This document shows positions 24,635-34,094 of a DNA stretch of 41,229 nt, piece after piece (position 1 is the first letter of the stretch; each line of letters starts with the position of its first letter). The DNA is taken from the NCBI GenBank assembly GCA_025055795.1, contig JANWVV010000043.1:1-41229 (forward strand), written 5' to 3'. Below the pieces are notes generated by a model. It was not told where the DNA came from and ran no database searches. It saw only the letters and a program-made list of their open reading frames with translations. Source of the stretch: Gemmataceae bacterium (lineage in GTDB: Bacteria > Planctomycetota > Planctomycetia > Gemmatales > Gemmataceae). The position numbers and the translations under genes are program-made.

Positions 24635-26686
24635 ATGAACATAGAGACATGGTTTGCGCCAGACGGTGTACTCGCTCGACAACTGCAAGGGTACGAGATC
24701 CGGCCCCAGCAGGTGGCCATGGCCCGGGCAGTAGATGAGGCCCTGCGAAACGGCCATAAACTTCTGGTCGAAGCCGGAACAGGCGTAGGCAAGTCGTTTG
24801 CCTACCTGGTACCCGCTCTGCTCGCCTGGCACCGACAGCCGGGAAAAGTACGGATTGTCGTTTCCACGCACACGCTGCAGCTGCAGGAACAATTGCTGTA
24901 TCGGGATATTCCCTTACTTCGGGACGTGTGGCCGGCGTCGCAGCCGTTTCAGGCTGTTTTAGTCAAAGGAAGGCACAACTACGTTAGTCGCCGTCGCTTG
25001 CAACTAGCGATCCAGAAGGGACGGCTGCTGCTGGAACGCGATGAACTGGGCGAGCAACTGGTGCAATTACGGCGTTGGGTGCGTACGGCCACCGAAGGCA
25101 GCCGTAGCGAGCTGTCTTTCGTACCCCACGAAAGTGTCTGGGAGCTGGTTCACAGCGATATGACGAACTGCCGAGCCGGTGACTGCCCTCACTATCGCGA
25201 CTGCTTTTTCTTTCGCGCCCGACGGCAAACGGCCAACGCCGATCTGTTGATTGTCAATCACGCCCTGTTTTTCACTGATCTGGTCCTCCGCGATAACGAT
25301 CGCCAATTGCTACCCCGCTACGACATGGTGATCTTCGACGAAGCGCACATGGTAGAAGACGTAGCGGCGGAGCATTTCGGTTTGTCGCTGAGTAATACGT
25401 TCCTGGAAGCTCAGTTGCGTCAGTTGCTTAATCCCCGGGCCAATCGAGGGTTACTGGTGCAACTGGGGGATGAGGCATCCTGCCGTCAGGTAGAGGTGGT
25501 CCGTCAAAACGCCGAGCGATTCTTCGAGCAGGTGCAACGCTGGACGATGCAACAGGCGCAACGTCCTAACCGCGGGGAACTGGTCCGTGGGGAAAAGGGC
25601 AGCAGCGATGACGTCCTGACGGTGCGTCTGCGGCACCCGCCGGCTTGGGCCGACCCCCTGAGTGAAGAAGTGCATAAACTGGCCAGTCATCTGGAGCGTC
25701 TGGCCAGCATGTGTGCGGAGGAAGACGACGTCAAGGAGCTAACCAGCCGGGCCGAACGCCTGCATCTGTTTGCCCAGCAATTGAGAGTGTGGTTACAGCA
25801 GCAGTTGAGCGGTCAGGTTTACTGGGTGGAGGTGCGACCGGCAGGTCGTAGCCGCATCACCCTGGCAACGGCGCTGGTAGACATCGGGGCGGCCCTGCGA
25901 CAACGTCTTTACCCGCAGGTGCACAGCGTGATTTTCACCAGTGCTACCTTGGCCGTCGGCCAGGGAGCCGCCGGCTTACGCCTGATGCGTCAACGCTTGG
26001 GACTAGACGATGATCCAGCCGTCCAGACCCTGCAGCTAGGCAGTCCGTTCCGCTATCAGGAACAGTGCGAATTGCATCTGTACACCGATCTGCCCGACCC
26101 GGCGGAATGTCCGCGTGAATACGAAGCGGCGGTGATTCGCCGCTTGCCGCAACTGGTGGCCGCCACCAACGGGCGGGCCATGGTGCTGTTCACCAGTTAT
26201 GCCTTTTTACAGAAAGCAGCCGACGCATTGCGGGCTTCCTGGCAGCAGCAGGGGTATCACCTGCTGGTGCAAGGGGAAATGCCCCCCCAGCATCTGGTCC
26301 AGCAGTTCCGCAGCATACCCCGGGCTGTCTTGTTCGGTGTGGACACCTTCTGGCAAGGGATAGACATTCCTGGCGAAGCTCTGAGCAACGTGATTATCAC
26401 CCGGCTGCCCTTTGCGGTGCCCGACCGCCCGCTGGTAGAAGCCCGCCTGGAAGCCATCCGGGCCGCTGGCGGTCATCCCTTCTTCGATTATCAGGTACCC
26501 TATGCCATTTTGAAACTGAAACAGGGGTTCGGTCGGCTGATCCGGACCGCCCAGGATCGCGGGCGAGTCGTCCTGCTCGACCCGCGCATTTTGACCAAGC
26601 CCTACGGGCGACAGTTCCTGCAAGCTCTGCCACCGGCCCGCCGGTTCATCAACGGTCGGCCCTGCGACGACCTGGACACGGACTAA
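24635..26686 (+). CDS. ATP-dependent DNA helicase, DinG family
   Basis: Superfamily 2 XPD/DinG-type helicase, 683 residues from the ATG at 24635 (GGAGGG immediately upstream; a GTG 17 codons earlier is possible). Walker [10 protein letters not shown] is at 46-54, the DEAH box is FDEAHMVED, and late motifs include [15 protein letters not shown] and QGFGRLIR (motif VI). The iron-sulphur region between motifs Ia and II keeps three cysteines as C-x4-C-x5-C ([13 protein letters not shown]), but the usual first cysteine in KGRxNYxC is Ser118 here. DinG proteins unwind forked DNA and R-loops. Which DinG/YoaA subgroup it belongs to cannot be told. Confidence 0.9.
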   Translation: MNIETWFAPDGVLARQLQGYEIRPQQVAMARAVDEALRNGHKLLVEAGTGVGKSFAYLVPALLAWHRQPGKVRIVVSTHTLQLQEQLLYRDIPLLRDVWPASQPFQAVLVKGRHNYVSRRRLQLAIQKGRLLLERDELGEQLVQLRRWVRTATEGSRSELSFVPHESVWELVHSDMTNCRAGDCPHYRDCFFFRARRQTANADLLIVNHALFFTDLVLRDNDRQLLPRYDMVIFDEAHMVEDVAAEHFGLSLSNTFLEAQLRQLLNPRANRGLLVQLGDEASCRQVEVVRQNAERFFEQVQRWTMQQAQRPNRGELVRGEKGSSDDVLTVRLRHPPAWADPLSEEVHKLASHLERLASMCAEEDDVKELTSRAERLHLFAQQLRVWLQQQLSGQVYWVEVRPAGRSRITLATALVDIGAALRQRLYPQVHSVIFTSATLAVGQGAAGLRLMRQRLGLDDDPAVQTLQLGSPFRYQEQCELHLYTDLPDPAECPREYEAAVIRRLPQLVAATNGRAMVLFTSYAFLQKAADALRASWQQQGYHLLVQGEMPPQHLVQQFRSIPRAVLFGVDTFWQGIDIPGEALSNVIITRLPFAVPDRPLVEARLEAIRAAGGHPFFDYQVPYAILKLKQGFGRLIRTAQDRGRVVLLDPRILTKPYGRQFLQALPPARRFINGRPCDDLDTD

Positions 26687-26743
26687 TCAAACCAGTGCAG
26701 CCGGCTCCAGCAGGTAACACCGTTTTCTACCAGAAAGGCATTA

Positions 26744-27103
26744 TCAGGGGCCAATAGCGTCGGTGCCCCGTTCGCCCGTGCGGATACGGACGCAATCCTC
26801 CAGCGGCAGCACAAAAATCTTGCCGTCACCTATGGTGCCCGTAGTGCCCGTGCGGGCGGCATGCACAATCGCCTCAATGGTGGCTTCGACAAAAGGTTCA
26901 TTGACGGCAATTTCCAGTTTGAGCTTGGGAACCAGGCGTACCTGGACTTCGGTGCCGCGGTAGACCTCGGTATAACCCTTCTGTCGGCCACAGCCACGGA
27001 CATCGCTAACGGTCATCAGATAGACATCACGTTCGGCCAGGGCTGCTTGCACCGCTTCCAGTTTTTCCGGTCGAATAATAGCCACAATCAGCTTCATCGG
27101 CAT
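26744..27103 (-). CDS. glnB: P-II family nitrogen regulatory protein
   Basis: Trimeric signal protein that senses ATP/ADP and 2-oxoglutarate and typically blocks AmtB. The 119 residues align along the full length with GlnB/GlnK: MKLIVAIIRPEKLEAVQ, the T-loop GRQKGYTEVYRGTE, and the B-loop IGDGKIFVLPLE ending in RIRTGERGTDAI. Two oddities: the residue matching Tyr51, the uridylylation site, is Val53; and the B-loop carries three extra residues encoded by a 9-bp tandem duplication. It lies 97 bp downstream of the ammonium transporter gene on the same strand, the classic amtB-glnK pairing, so a GlnK-like role is likely. Confidence 0.93.
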   Translation of the reverse strand: MPMKLIVAIIRPEKLEAVQAALAERDVYLMTVSDVRGCGRQKGYTEVYRGTEVQVRLVPKLKLEIAVNEPFVEATIEAIVHAARTGTTGTIGDGKIFVLPLEDCVRIRTGERGTDAIGP

Positions 27104-27200
27104 GAACCCCGTGGTACGGCGGAGGAATTCGATGGGGAATCCGCGCAGGGCAACTTGCGGGCCACCACTGGGCGGGTCGGCACGACTCCCCAGACGGCGA

Positions 27201-29561
27201 TCATTGAGATACGGGACGAGCTACCACATCCGCATGAATCTTTTTGCGGAACAGGGTGGTAAGCCGTTGGGCCAGTTCGGTTGGATTGCCATTCCGGCAG
27301 CGGAAGGTAGTCCCTTGCACGGTAGTCACATGCGGATACACAGCCAGGAAGTCCGGATCGGGATGCTCGGTAGGTTGACACAATTCGCTCCAGATGTGCA
27401 GTAGCCGTTGGGGATCAACACCGCTGATCTGGATGGTGCAGCGTCCGTTGCCGGGGGGTACAGCGGCTGGGCGAGGTTCGACCACATTCAGGGTAACCGA
27501 TTCAGTGGCTGTGCTGAAGTCGAAGCCAACTTCGCCGTGCTGGCTACGATCCAGTCCCTCGGCTTCCTCGTGACTTTCTGCACGCAGGCGTCGTCCCGTC
27601 GCCCAATGTGTGAGCACACACAGCATCAGACTCACGGCAAAAGCGAAGACTACCGAGAATACAGCCGCCTTGACCTGTATGATCAGTTGAGTCCAACCGG
27701 TTTTCCGTTCCTGTCCCTGGTGAGCGACATCATCCTGTTTGTCGGCCAGTTCCTGCAAGGTTTTCAGCTCCGCTTGCAAGCTGTCCAGTTGGGCCTGATA
27801 CAGCAAGAGGCGTTGGCGGGCGGTTTCCAGCTTGTCCTGAGCCGAGGTGGTATCCGGTGACGCAGCGTTTGGTTGTTCCAGGCGTTGCTGTTCGGCTTGG
27901 GCTTGCTCCAGGGCTTTTTGGGCCTCGGCGAGGGGACCTGTGGGGCTTTGCAGTTCTTTGAGCCGGCTGCGATGGGCTAGATAAGGGATAACACCGTCCT
28001 GACCAGCAGGGTTGACCAGAGCTGAACAGAAGACACCAGTCAAGACTGCCCCAATAAACCCGCCCACCCCATGGACGCCAAAGGCGTCGAGGGTGTCATC
28101 ATACCCGAAGCGGCTTTTGAGAGCCACGGCTGCATAACAGACGGGCGAGGCCAGCAGGCCAATGGCTAATCCTGCCGCCGGTGAGACGAAACCGCTGGCC
28201 GGAGTAACCGCGACCAGACCTGCCACCACGCCCGAGGCCAGGCCCAGGGCAGTGGGTTTGCCCTTGTGAAGCCATTCGACCACCATCCAGCCCAAACCCG
28301 CCGCAGCGGCGGCTGCCTGAGTAGCCAGAAAGGCCGAGCTCGCTTGGGCGGTCGCCGCAATGGCACTGCCGCCGTTGAACCCGAACCATCCGAACCAGAG
28401 CAGTCCGGCTCCTAGTAGGGTCAACGCGATCCCATTGGGGTGTGCCACTAGTTGCGGGTAACCGCTCCGCTTGCCAATGACTAGGCAACAGGCCAGTCCA
28501 GCCAGACCAGCGGCGATGTGGACAACGGTGCCGCCTGCGTAGTCCAACGCTCCCATTTTACCCAAAAGGCCGATGGCGTTCGTTCCCCGTTGGGCGGGAG
28601 GTAGGGTCGGATCAAACCAGTCGAACGCCCACACCATGTGAGCCAATGGACAGTAGACAAAGGTAACCCACAATACCATGAACAAGCAGAAGGGCCAGAA
28701 GCGGATACGCTCAGCTACCGCGCCGCTAATCAAAGCGGGCGTCAGTATGGCAAACATTCCCTGAAAAGCGACGTGTAAAAATACAGTAATGTTCGCCGCA
28801 GGAAGTTTGTCCGTCGCTGCCACTCCTTTCAGGAAGAATAGCTGCCAACTCCACCCGATAATCCCTCCCTTTTCCACGCCTAACAAATTCACAGTTATCA
28901 GACTAGGTCCGAAGGCCAAGGCGTAACCGATGGCCACCCAGTAGACGCCGACCACTGCCAGGGCCGCCATGCTTTCCATCATGGTGGCCAGCACGTTTTT
29001 GCGTCGGACCATGCCGCCATAAAACAGAGCCAGGCCCGGTACCATCAGCATAACCAACCCCGAAGCGGCCAGCATCCAGGCGCTATCACCTCGTTCTTGC
29101 CCAACGGCTGCGTTCTCGACCGCTCCTTGCAGCTGTTCCTCTTTCTGAGTCAGTTTAAGCTCCAGTTGCTTGAGCTGTTCCTTGAGCGATGCTAATTCCT
29201 CTGCAGGACCGCCCGGAGCACTGTGAGAGGCAGGACCCGTTGTTGGAGGAGTTGTCTCTGCCGGACGCTGGGAGCTCGAAGTAGATGGTGCGGCTACCGG
29301 GGCCGGAGATGCGGGGGTCGGAGCACGCTCGGAAACACCTTCAGCCGGATTGCGAGGACCCAACGGTGTGGTCGTGGGTGGGGTCACTGGCGCCGGAGCC
29401 GAACCGCCCCCAGGAACAGACGGAGAAAACACCGGAGCAGCACCCGCAGGACGTGGGGCCGGAGCGACTGCCTCTGTATCCAATGCACAAACGCTGCCGA
29501 CATACCCAAAACTCAACGTCAACAAGCTAATCAAAGGGGTGATTACGCCGCGAGGTAGCAT
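27201..29561 (-). CDS. amt: Ammonium transporter with extracytoplasmic coiled-coil extensions
   Basis: The 786-residue protein starts with a signal peptide (1-26), a Pro/Thr/Ala-rich linker, and a charged heptad-like helix (about 121-152). The Amt/Mep channel domain runs from about 158: Phe-gate FQGMFAILTPAL, Asp340 in LDYAGGTVVH, the twin pore histidines His348 and His497, and FGWFGFNGGSA. Between the tenth and eleventh membrane helices there is an insert of about 90 residues (530-620), Gln/Glu/Leu-rich and heptad-like. After the last helix comes EGLDRSQHGE, the conserved cytoplasmic tail, and an extra domain (about 680-786) of unknown type. AAGGAG lies 8 nt before the ATG. A sigma-54 promoter match lies upstream. 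glnB follows. Confidence 0.93.
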   Translation of the reverse strand: MLPRGVITPLISLLTLSFGYVGSVCALDTEAVAPAPRPAGAAPVFSPSVPGGGSAPAPVTPPTTTPLGPRNPAEGVSERAPTPASPAPVAAPSTSSSQRPAETTPPTTGPASHSAPGGPAEELASLKEQLKQLELKLTQKEEQLQGAVENAAVGQERGDSAWMLAASGLVMLMVPGLALFYGGMVRRKNVLATMMESMAALAVVGVYWVAIGYALAFGPSLITVNLLGVEKGGIIGWSWQLFFLKGVAATDKLPAANITVFLHVAFQGMFAILTPALISGAVAERIRFWPFCLFMVLWVTFVYCPLAHMVWAFDWFDPTLPPAQRGTNAIGLLGKMGALDYAGGTVVHIAAGLAGLACCLVIGKRSGYPQLVAHPNGIALTLLGAGLLWFGWFGFNGGSAIAATAQASSAFLATQAAAAAAGLGWMVVEWLHKGKPTALGLASGVVAGLVAVTPASGFVSPAAGLAIGLLASPVCYAAVALKSRFGYDDTLDAFGVHGVGGFIGAVLTGVFCSALVNPAGQDGVIPYLAHRSRLKELQSPTGPLAEAQKALEQAQAEQQRLEQPNAASPDTTSAQDKLETARQRLLLYQAQLDSLQAELKTLQELADKQDDVAHQGQERKTGWTQLIIQVKAAVFSVVFAFAVSLMLCVLTHWATGRRLRAESHEEAEGLDRSQHGEVGFDFSTATESVTLNVVEPRPAAVPPGNGRCTIQISGVDPQRLLHIWSELCQPTEHPDPDFLAVYPHVTTVQGTTFRCRNGNPTELAQRLTTLFRKKIHADVVARPVSQ

Positions 29562-29934
29562 GAAAGCTCCTTAAAAATGTCAACAGATTCTCCGCAGGCC
29601 GTAATTCCCTCGGCCCATTTCCTTCCGGATACTCAAGCGAGCTATGACAGGCACAAGCCAAGTATGCCCGCCATCTTTTGGGGGTGTGGAAGAAACTTAC
29701 GCAAATCATGTGCCTCCCCCAAGCACGGGACTAAATAATGCGACACAAATTCTTTATTAAGAACGAGTTATGTCTTGACTAATTTCTGTGCATTCCTGGG
29801 TGATAGCCACTCGTGCTCAAACAATAAGCAACCGACAGCCCAACAACTGGGCAAAAGCGATGCTCGAAGAATTGATTTCACGCACGAGGGGGAAGCCTTT
29901 TACCTGCTAGCGCAGCAAAAAGGTAAGGGCAGGG
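29562..29934. other. Spacer upstream of the ammonium transporter gene
   Basis: About 370 bp with no gene. It holds the -24/-12 promoter match at 29701-29714. I looked for paired NtrC-type sites (GCAC...GTGC) further upstream and found no convincing dyad. No T-rich terminator was recognised after the neighbouring gene that ends at 29935. Confidence 0.5.
29701..29714 (-). promoter_or_regulatory. Sigma-54 (-24/-12) promoter of amt-glnB
   Basis: On the minus strand the sequence is GGCAC, five bases, TTGC, which fits the sigma-54 consensus TGGCAC-N5-TTGC except for the first T (here A). It lies about 130-140 bp upstream of the transporter start codon and points into it. Nitrogen-controlled amtB-glnK operons are often sigma-54 dependent, which supports the reading. 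Confidence 0.6.
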
Positions 29935-32490
29935 CTAGGGGTTAACCTTAAGTTCCAGACGTGCCAAAACGGGATTGCGTCGGTCGCCGCGGAGTCGGTA
30001 GTCTTCCAGCAGGGTTTCCAGATCGGGCTGGAGCCGTTGCGGACGGTAACCGAGGGGAGCAGTCCCGTTGACGCTGATGCGTACGGGTTTGTTCCAATCG
30101 ATCAGATCGCGGGTGAAGTATAAAACCAGCTTTTGAATGCCCAGGGTGCGGAGGGTAACTAGGTTGTCGCCCAGGATGTCGCCCTGGATGGTGGCAGGGA
30201 CGATAAGCCGGCCGGGTGGCATATTGTCCAAGAGGCGACGGGCCTCGATCTGCTCGGCGCCCAGCCAGTAGAAGCGGTTGTCGCTGGTTCGCATGGTTGT
30301 CCACGGAGGTCGGGCGACCGGTCCCAAGGCCAAGGTGGCCGTACCGCTGACCCGACGTTGCCGCTGCAGCCAGTCGAACAGGGTGGGGATTTCCACCGTG
30401 TAGCTTTCCAGGCCCCGCCCCTTGTAAACATGGAGCAAAGCGGGAAAGCCCCGCGGCATCCATTTTTCGAACAGACGCCGGCAGTTGGTCAGGGAATCCC
30501 CGCTTAACTCCCCGGTCACGATGTAGCAGGGAAGTTTCTGGGCGTTGGTCCAGTACTCAGAGAGCATGTTAGTCCATTGGGGGCGGGGCGAGAAGGCAGC
30601 AACACCGGCAAACAGGTCAGGGTGGGACAAAGCGACGTCCAGGGCCATGTTGGCCCCCTCTACATAGCCGAGCACAAAGACGCGGTCGTTGTCCACACAA
30701 AAGCGGCGGATCAGATCGCGTAGTACCGCTGTTACATAGGGATGATCGTTGCCGTCCCAGCGCCAGCCGCCAGCAAAGGCGTTGGTCCATTCGGGAGCGG
30801 CCAGGATGTAGCCGTGGCGTTCCGCTTCGCGGGCCACGCTAGCCAGAGCATCGCTGGCCGGGATGGTACTGTGCGTCAGCACCATCAGAACCGGCCAAGG
30901 ACGACCGTGGTGATACTCAGGCGGCAAGCGTAGCAGATAGGAGATCCCTTTGGGATAATCGGGGCTGGGTTGGGTGGAGTACCGGTAAATACCAGAGGGT
31001 CGCCCACCATCAGCGGGCAACGGGGTTCCTGCAGGGAACAACAGATTTTCCGGTTCGGCTGGCGGCAGAAGCATCAGGATCTGGGCGATTTCCTCAGGGG
31101 GTAAGGGCTGGCTTTGCCGGTAGCGGGCCAACTGCTCACGACGGGTGTTGCCATCGGGACTACGTTGGTAATCCAGGATGAACTGACGGGCCTGCCACAG
31201 GCGTAAGGCCGTTTGCGGATTCGGGGTGGCACCGTTTTTCCCCCTGATCCAGCCGCTGATGGCGGCAGCCAGCAGTTCCCGCGGGGGATGGGTGGGATCG
31301 CGTCCTTGGAGCCGCTCCCGCTCGCTTTGCACAAACAGAGTCTGGAAGACTTCGACCCGATCGACCAGAGCAGGATGCAGTTCGGCATAGACAGCCGCCG
31401 CCGCTTCGATCAGCAGACGATCGTCACCGCTGAGGGGTTTGGTGGGCCAAAGGGCCAGGGCCGGCACCCCTGTCACGGCCAATAGTCCCCGGACATGATG
31501 CCGGCCGGTCAATTCGTCGAGCAACTGAGACAACGCCGCCCGCGTCTGCTGGTATTTTTCCCGCAGGGTACGGGCCTGAGCCAGCACGGCCGTGAACTTT
31601 TCGATCTGACTGGGTGCTGCTTTGTCTGTGGGGAAGGCCCGGGCCAGTTCCTGAAGATAATCGTAACGGGCCGCACCCAGGGCCGCTTCCGCTTCGCGAA
31701 CGACCAGCTCGGCCGTGGCTATATCGGCCTCACGCACCAGTGCGTCGAACTCCTCCTTGACCGCAGGGGGAACACCGCCCGGAAAGAGGCGGCGAATGGC
31801 CGCGATGTCCTCTAAGGCCAAGGCCAGCCAGCCTGCTTCCAGCGTGAACCGGGCCAACGCAATCCGCCTGGCCACGTCCGGCTGACCTTCCTTTTCGGCC
31901 AGTTCAGGATGCATCGACAGTAGTCGGCGTACCAATCCGGGGTCCCATTCGTTAGTACGATAGGCGCTACGCCACAAATGCGTGGGTGAGACCAGATAGA
32001 TGAAGTAAGGATCGATGTAGGTGATCTGCTGATCGATCGATTCGAAGCCGGCGGGGGCAGTCACTTTCAGCCGGCGCCGCCACTGGGAGTTGAAGTCTGT
32101 CGCTTCCAGTAGTTGCATGCCGGGGGGCAGGGGGTACGATGAACTACGCCCCGCAAACTCCTGACGGAACGCCCGGTACTTCGGACGCAACCGGTTCTGG
32201 GGTGCTACCGCCCCCTTCTGCCGGAAATGCTCACTAAAGACAACCACCTTCGGGCCTTCGTCGATCAAGTCAAAGCCGTTGGCCTTGACAATCGTGACAA
32301 ACTGCCCGCTCGCCTTATCGACAACGGTGGTCACTTCCTTGCGCAGTGAGCCTTGCAGGACAAAACCATCCCGGAGAATGACCACCTCTTCCCCTTCCTG
32401 GGCCAGCAACGGAACAACCACCCCCAGGCTCACCACCGCTCCAACTAACCGGAGGTATCGTCCACGCCGATGCTGCGATTGCCGCTCCAT
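29935..32490 (-). CDS. Large exported protein with a degenerate alpha/beta-hydrolase domain
   Basis: The 851-residue protein has a signal peptide (about 1-30, ending PLLAQ) and a strong ribosome-binding site (GAGGAGG, 5 nt). The first 480 residues are mostly helical and unassigned. Residues about 490-730 read as an alpha/beta-hydrolase of the PHB-depolymerase/esterase type: YLLRLPPEYHHGRPWPVLMVL, VFVLGYVEGANMALDVALSHPDLFAGV. The nucleophile elbow G-x-S-x-G reads GYVEG, with Val610 in place of serine, and the usual late GRGHE reads GRGLE. Both catalytic positions seem lost, so it is probably a binding or structural protein. The last 120 residues form another, unassigned domain. Confidence 0.75.
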   Translation of the reverse strand: MERQSQHRRGRYLRLVGAVVSLGVVVPLLAQEGEEVVILRDGFVLQGSLRKEVTTVVDKASGQFVTIVKANGFDLIDEGPKVVVFSEHFRQKGAVAPQNRLRPKYRAFRQEFAGRSSSYPLPPGMQLLEATDFNSQWRRRLKVTAPAGFESIDQQITYIDPYFIYLVSPTHLWRSAYRTNEWDPGLVRRLLSMHPELAEKEGQPDVARRIALARFTLEAGWLALALEDIAAIRRLFPGGVPPAVKEEFDALVREADIATAELVVREAEAALGAARYDYLQELARAFPTDKAAPSQIEKFTAVLAQARTLREKYQQTRAALSQLLDELTGRHHVRGLLAVTGVPALALWPTKPLSGDDRLLIEAAAAVYAELHPALVDRVEVFQTLFVQSERERLQGRDPTHPPRELLAAAISGWIRGKNGATPNPQTALRLWQARQFILDYQRSPDGNTRREQLARYRQSQPLPPEEIAQILMLLPPAEPENLLFPAGTPLPADGGRPSGIYRYSTQPSPDYPKGISYLLRLPPEYHHGRPWPVLMVLTHSTIPASDALASVAREAERHGYILAAPEWTNAFAGGWRWDGNDHPYVTAVLRDLIRRFCVDNDRVFVLGYVEGANMALDVALSHPDLFAGVAAFSPRPQWTNMLSEYWTNAQKLPCYIVTGELSGDSLTNCRRLFEKWMPRGFPALLHVYKGRGLESYTVEIPTLFDWLQRQRRVSGTATLALGPVARPPWTTMRTSDNRFYWLGAEQIEARRLLDNMPPGRLIVPATIQGDILGDNLVTLRTLGIQKLVLYFTRDLIDWNKPVRISVNGTAPLGYRPQRLQPDLETLLEDYRLRGDRRNPVLARLELKVNP

Positions 32491-33165
32491 GGTGCCTCCT
32501 CAAGACGTTGCCTGGGCATTCGAGGTCGGATCCCGTTCAGCGTTGTGACTTCAAGCTAGCCACGCATCCGTCTCCTGAGAGTATCAGAGGATCGGTCCGG
32601 GCTTGCAGTGGTTCCGCCTGGCAACGACTGCCGTTGTGCTGCTGAATTCATGCCTACTTTCAGGCGTAGGGGCTCGTCCTTGCGGTTCATCCAAATGAAA
32701 TTAAAAAGGCGACTGCTGGTTGTGCCAGGAACGGCTTGTACCCGCGACTTCTCTTCCATTGTCCTGTAGGCGTAGGCCCGGAACAAGGCGGTTCTTGCCA
32801 TGATTGTCCTGAAGCCAGCCGCTGTCCTGCGATTCTTCCCATGTCGGTCCACACTGTCCGGCGTGATTGTCTAATGCCGGATCGCCATCATCTGCCAATC
32901 GCCAAACAGACCGACCTGGAGCCGGATGGTATCCCCTTTTGCCTTGGTTGCGTCTGCACCCCCCCAAATCACTTCGTGCCTCGACAGTCTGTGTATGCCT
33001 GAGCTATATTGATAAACGGCGTGTGAAGCGAACCCTTTGGCGGAAAAGAGAAAAAGTTGACGGGGCAATTGATCATGAACTAGCCAGGCGGAATGGACTG
33101 ATCGAAGAAGGGCTGCTGCAGCAATGGCCCTGCTATCAGGACAGATGTCCACAGGGACAATCGTC
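32491..33165. other. Divergent spacer without recognised gene
   Basis: About 675 bp between the leftward pseudo-hydrolase gene and the rightward zinc-ribbon gene. Frames in it show no family likeness. I see short inverted repeats such as CCTAC/GTAGG near 32653-32671, but no strong promoter pair. Confidence 0.5.
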
Positions 33166-33894
33166 ATGCCGATTCATTTCCGTTGTCGTCATTGTCGGGT
33201 CCGGTTGTCGATCACGCGGCGTAAAGCCGGTATGCAGATCACGTGTCCATCCTGTACCCAGCAGATCCGTGTACCGAGGCTGGACCAAGCCCGCAGCGCA
33301 AAAGCGTCGCACCAGGACAAAGCAGGTGGAAAGCCCATCCCCCCTTTGCCGACCAACGCTAGCTCTGAACAACCGGCCTTTGCAACGGCGAGCAGTTCCA
33401 GCATAGGAAAGCACGAGGCACCCCCGCCGCCGTTAGGGGCACCATCTCCTGGTCCCGTAGCGGTTCCCCTGTCTGCTCCGCAACGAGGGGCCGGCGAGCA
33501 ACGTTTCCTATCCACTGCGGGCAGAGGTGTAGTTGATGAACCGGTAAGCCAGCCGCGACAGCTGGGCATACCCGTATCCCCCGGGGTCCCGTCTCCGGCC
33601 CCGGTCACTGGCACATCCACGCGAAGCGGAACGACCCGTCCGACCAGTTCTGCCGAACCGCCGCTGTTCGAAAAAGACATTGACACCCTGCTTAATGCAC
33701 TGCCTGATCCGCAGCCCTCTAGCCGACGCAAGCCCGCGCCAGCGGCCAGTAGCGGCATCGACGCCGCCATGGTGCTCGATCAAGCGGGACCGCCCAGCGA
33801 ACAGACCCAGCGGATCATGGCTATCGTCGCTATTGCCTTTACCTTGGCAGTGCTAGCCTTCCTGGCCGGCCTGTTCGTCTCGTTACATCACTAA
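33166..33894 (+). CDS. Zinc-ribbon protein with a C-terminal membrane segment
   Basis: 242 residues from the ATG at 33166 (in-frame ATGs at 33124 and 33145 are possible). The N-terminus holds a zinc ribbon with Cys7-x-x-Cys10 and Cys27-x-x-Cys30 (FRCRHC, ITCPSC). Then come about 170 low-complexity Pro/Ser/Ala/Gly-rich residues and one membrane helix at the very C-terminus (IMAIVAIAFTLAVLAFLAGLF). The layout puts the zinc ribbon in the cytoplasm, tail-anchored. Such short zinc-ribbon proteins with long disordered linkers are frequent in planctomycetes; the role is unknown. Confidence 0.75.
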   Translation: MPIHFRCRHCRVRLSITRRKAGMQITCPSCTQQIRVPRLDQARSAKASHQDKAGGKPIPPLPTNASSEQPAFATASSSSIGKHEAPPPPLGAPSPGPVAVPLSAPQRGAGEQRFLSTAGRGVVDEPVSQPRQLGIPVSPGVPSPAPVTGTSTRSGTTRPTSSAEPPLFEKDIDTLLNALPDPQPSSRRKPAPAASSGIDAAMVLDQAGPPSEQTQRIMAIVAIAFTLAVLAFLAGLFVSLHH

Positions 33895-33920
33895 CGTTAC
33901 CTGACAACCAAGAGCGAGAG

Positions 33921-33958
33921 CCGGGACCGCGGAGCCGTTGGCTCCCTCTAAATCCCGG
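33921..33958. terminator. Nested hairpin between convergent genes
   Basis: Inner stem GGAGCC-gtt-GGCTCC (33931-33945) inside an outer stem CCGGGA (33921-33926)/TCCCGG (33953-33958). It lies about 25 bp after the zinc-ribbon stop, between convergent genes. No T-run, so it may act as a bidirectional roadblock or RNA 3'-end structure. Confidence 0.5.
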
Positions 33959-33992
33959 GCACAGGACGCTGACGATTCCTCAAATCAGCGCC

Positions 33993-34018
33993 GCTTCGGT
34001 AAAAATGGCAACCGAAGC
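33993..34018. terminator. Second hairpin between convergent genes
   Basis: GCTTCGGT (33993-34000) and ACCGAAGC (34011-34018) form a perfect 8-bp stem with a 10-nt loop, about 75 bp beyond the tsaB stop. Together with 33921-33958 it separates the convergent zinc-ribbon and tsaB transcripts. Confidence 0.5.
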
Positions 34019-34094
34019 AGATCCATGGGCAACCGCTTCTGTGAGCCGCAGTAACAAACCGTAGCGACAACCGGGGCAAGCAGCAGGAGTCGTA

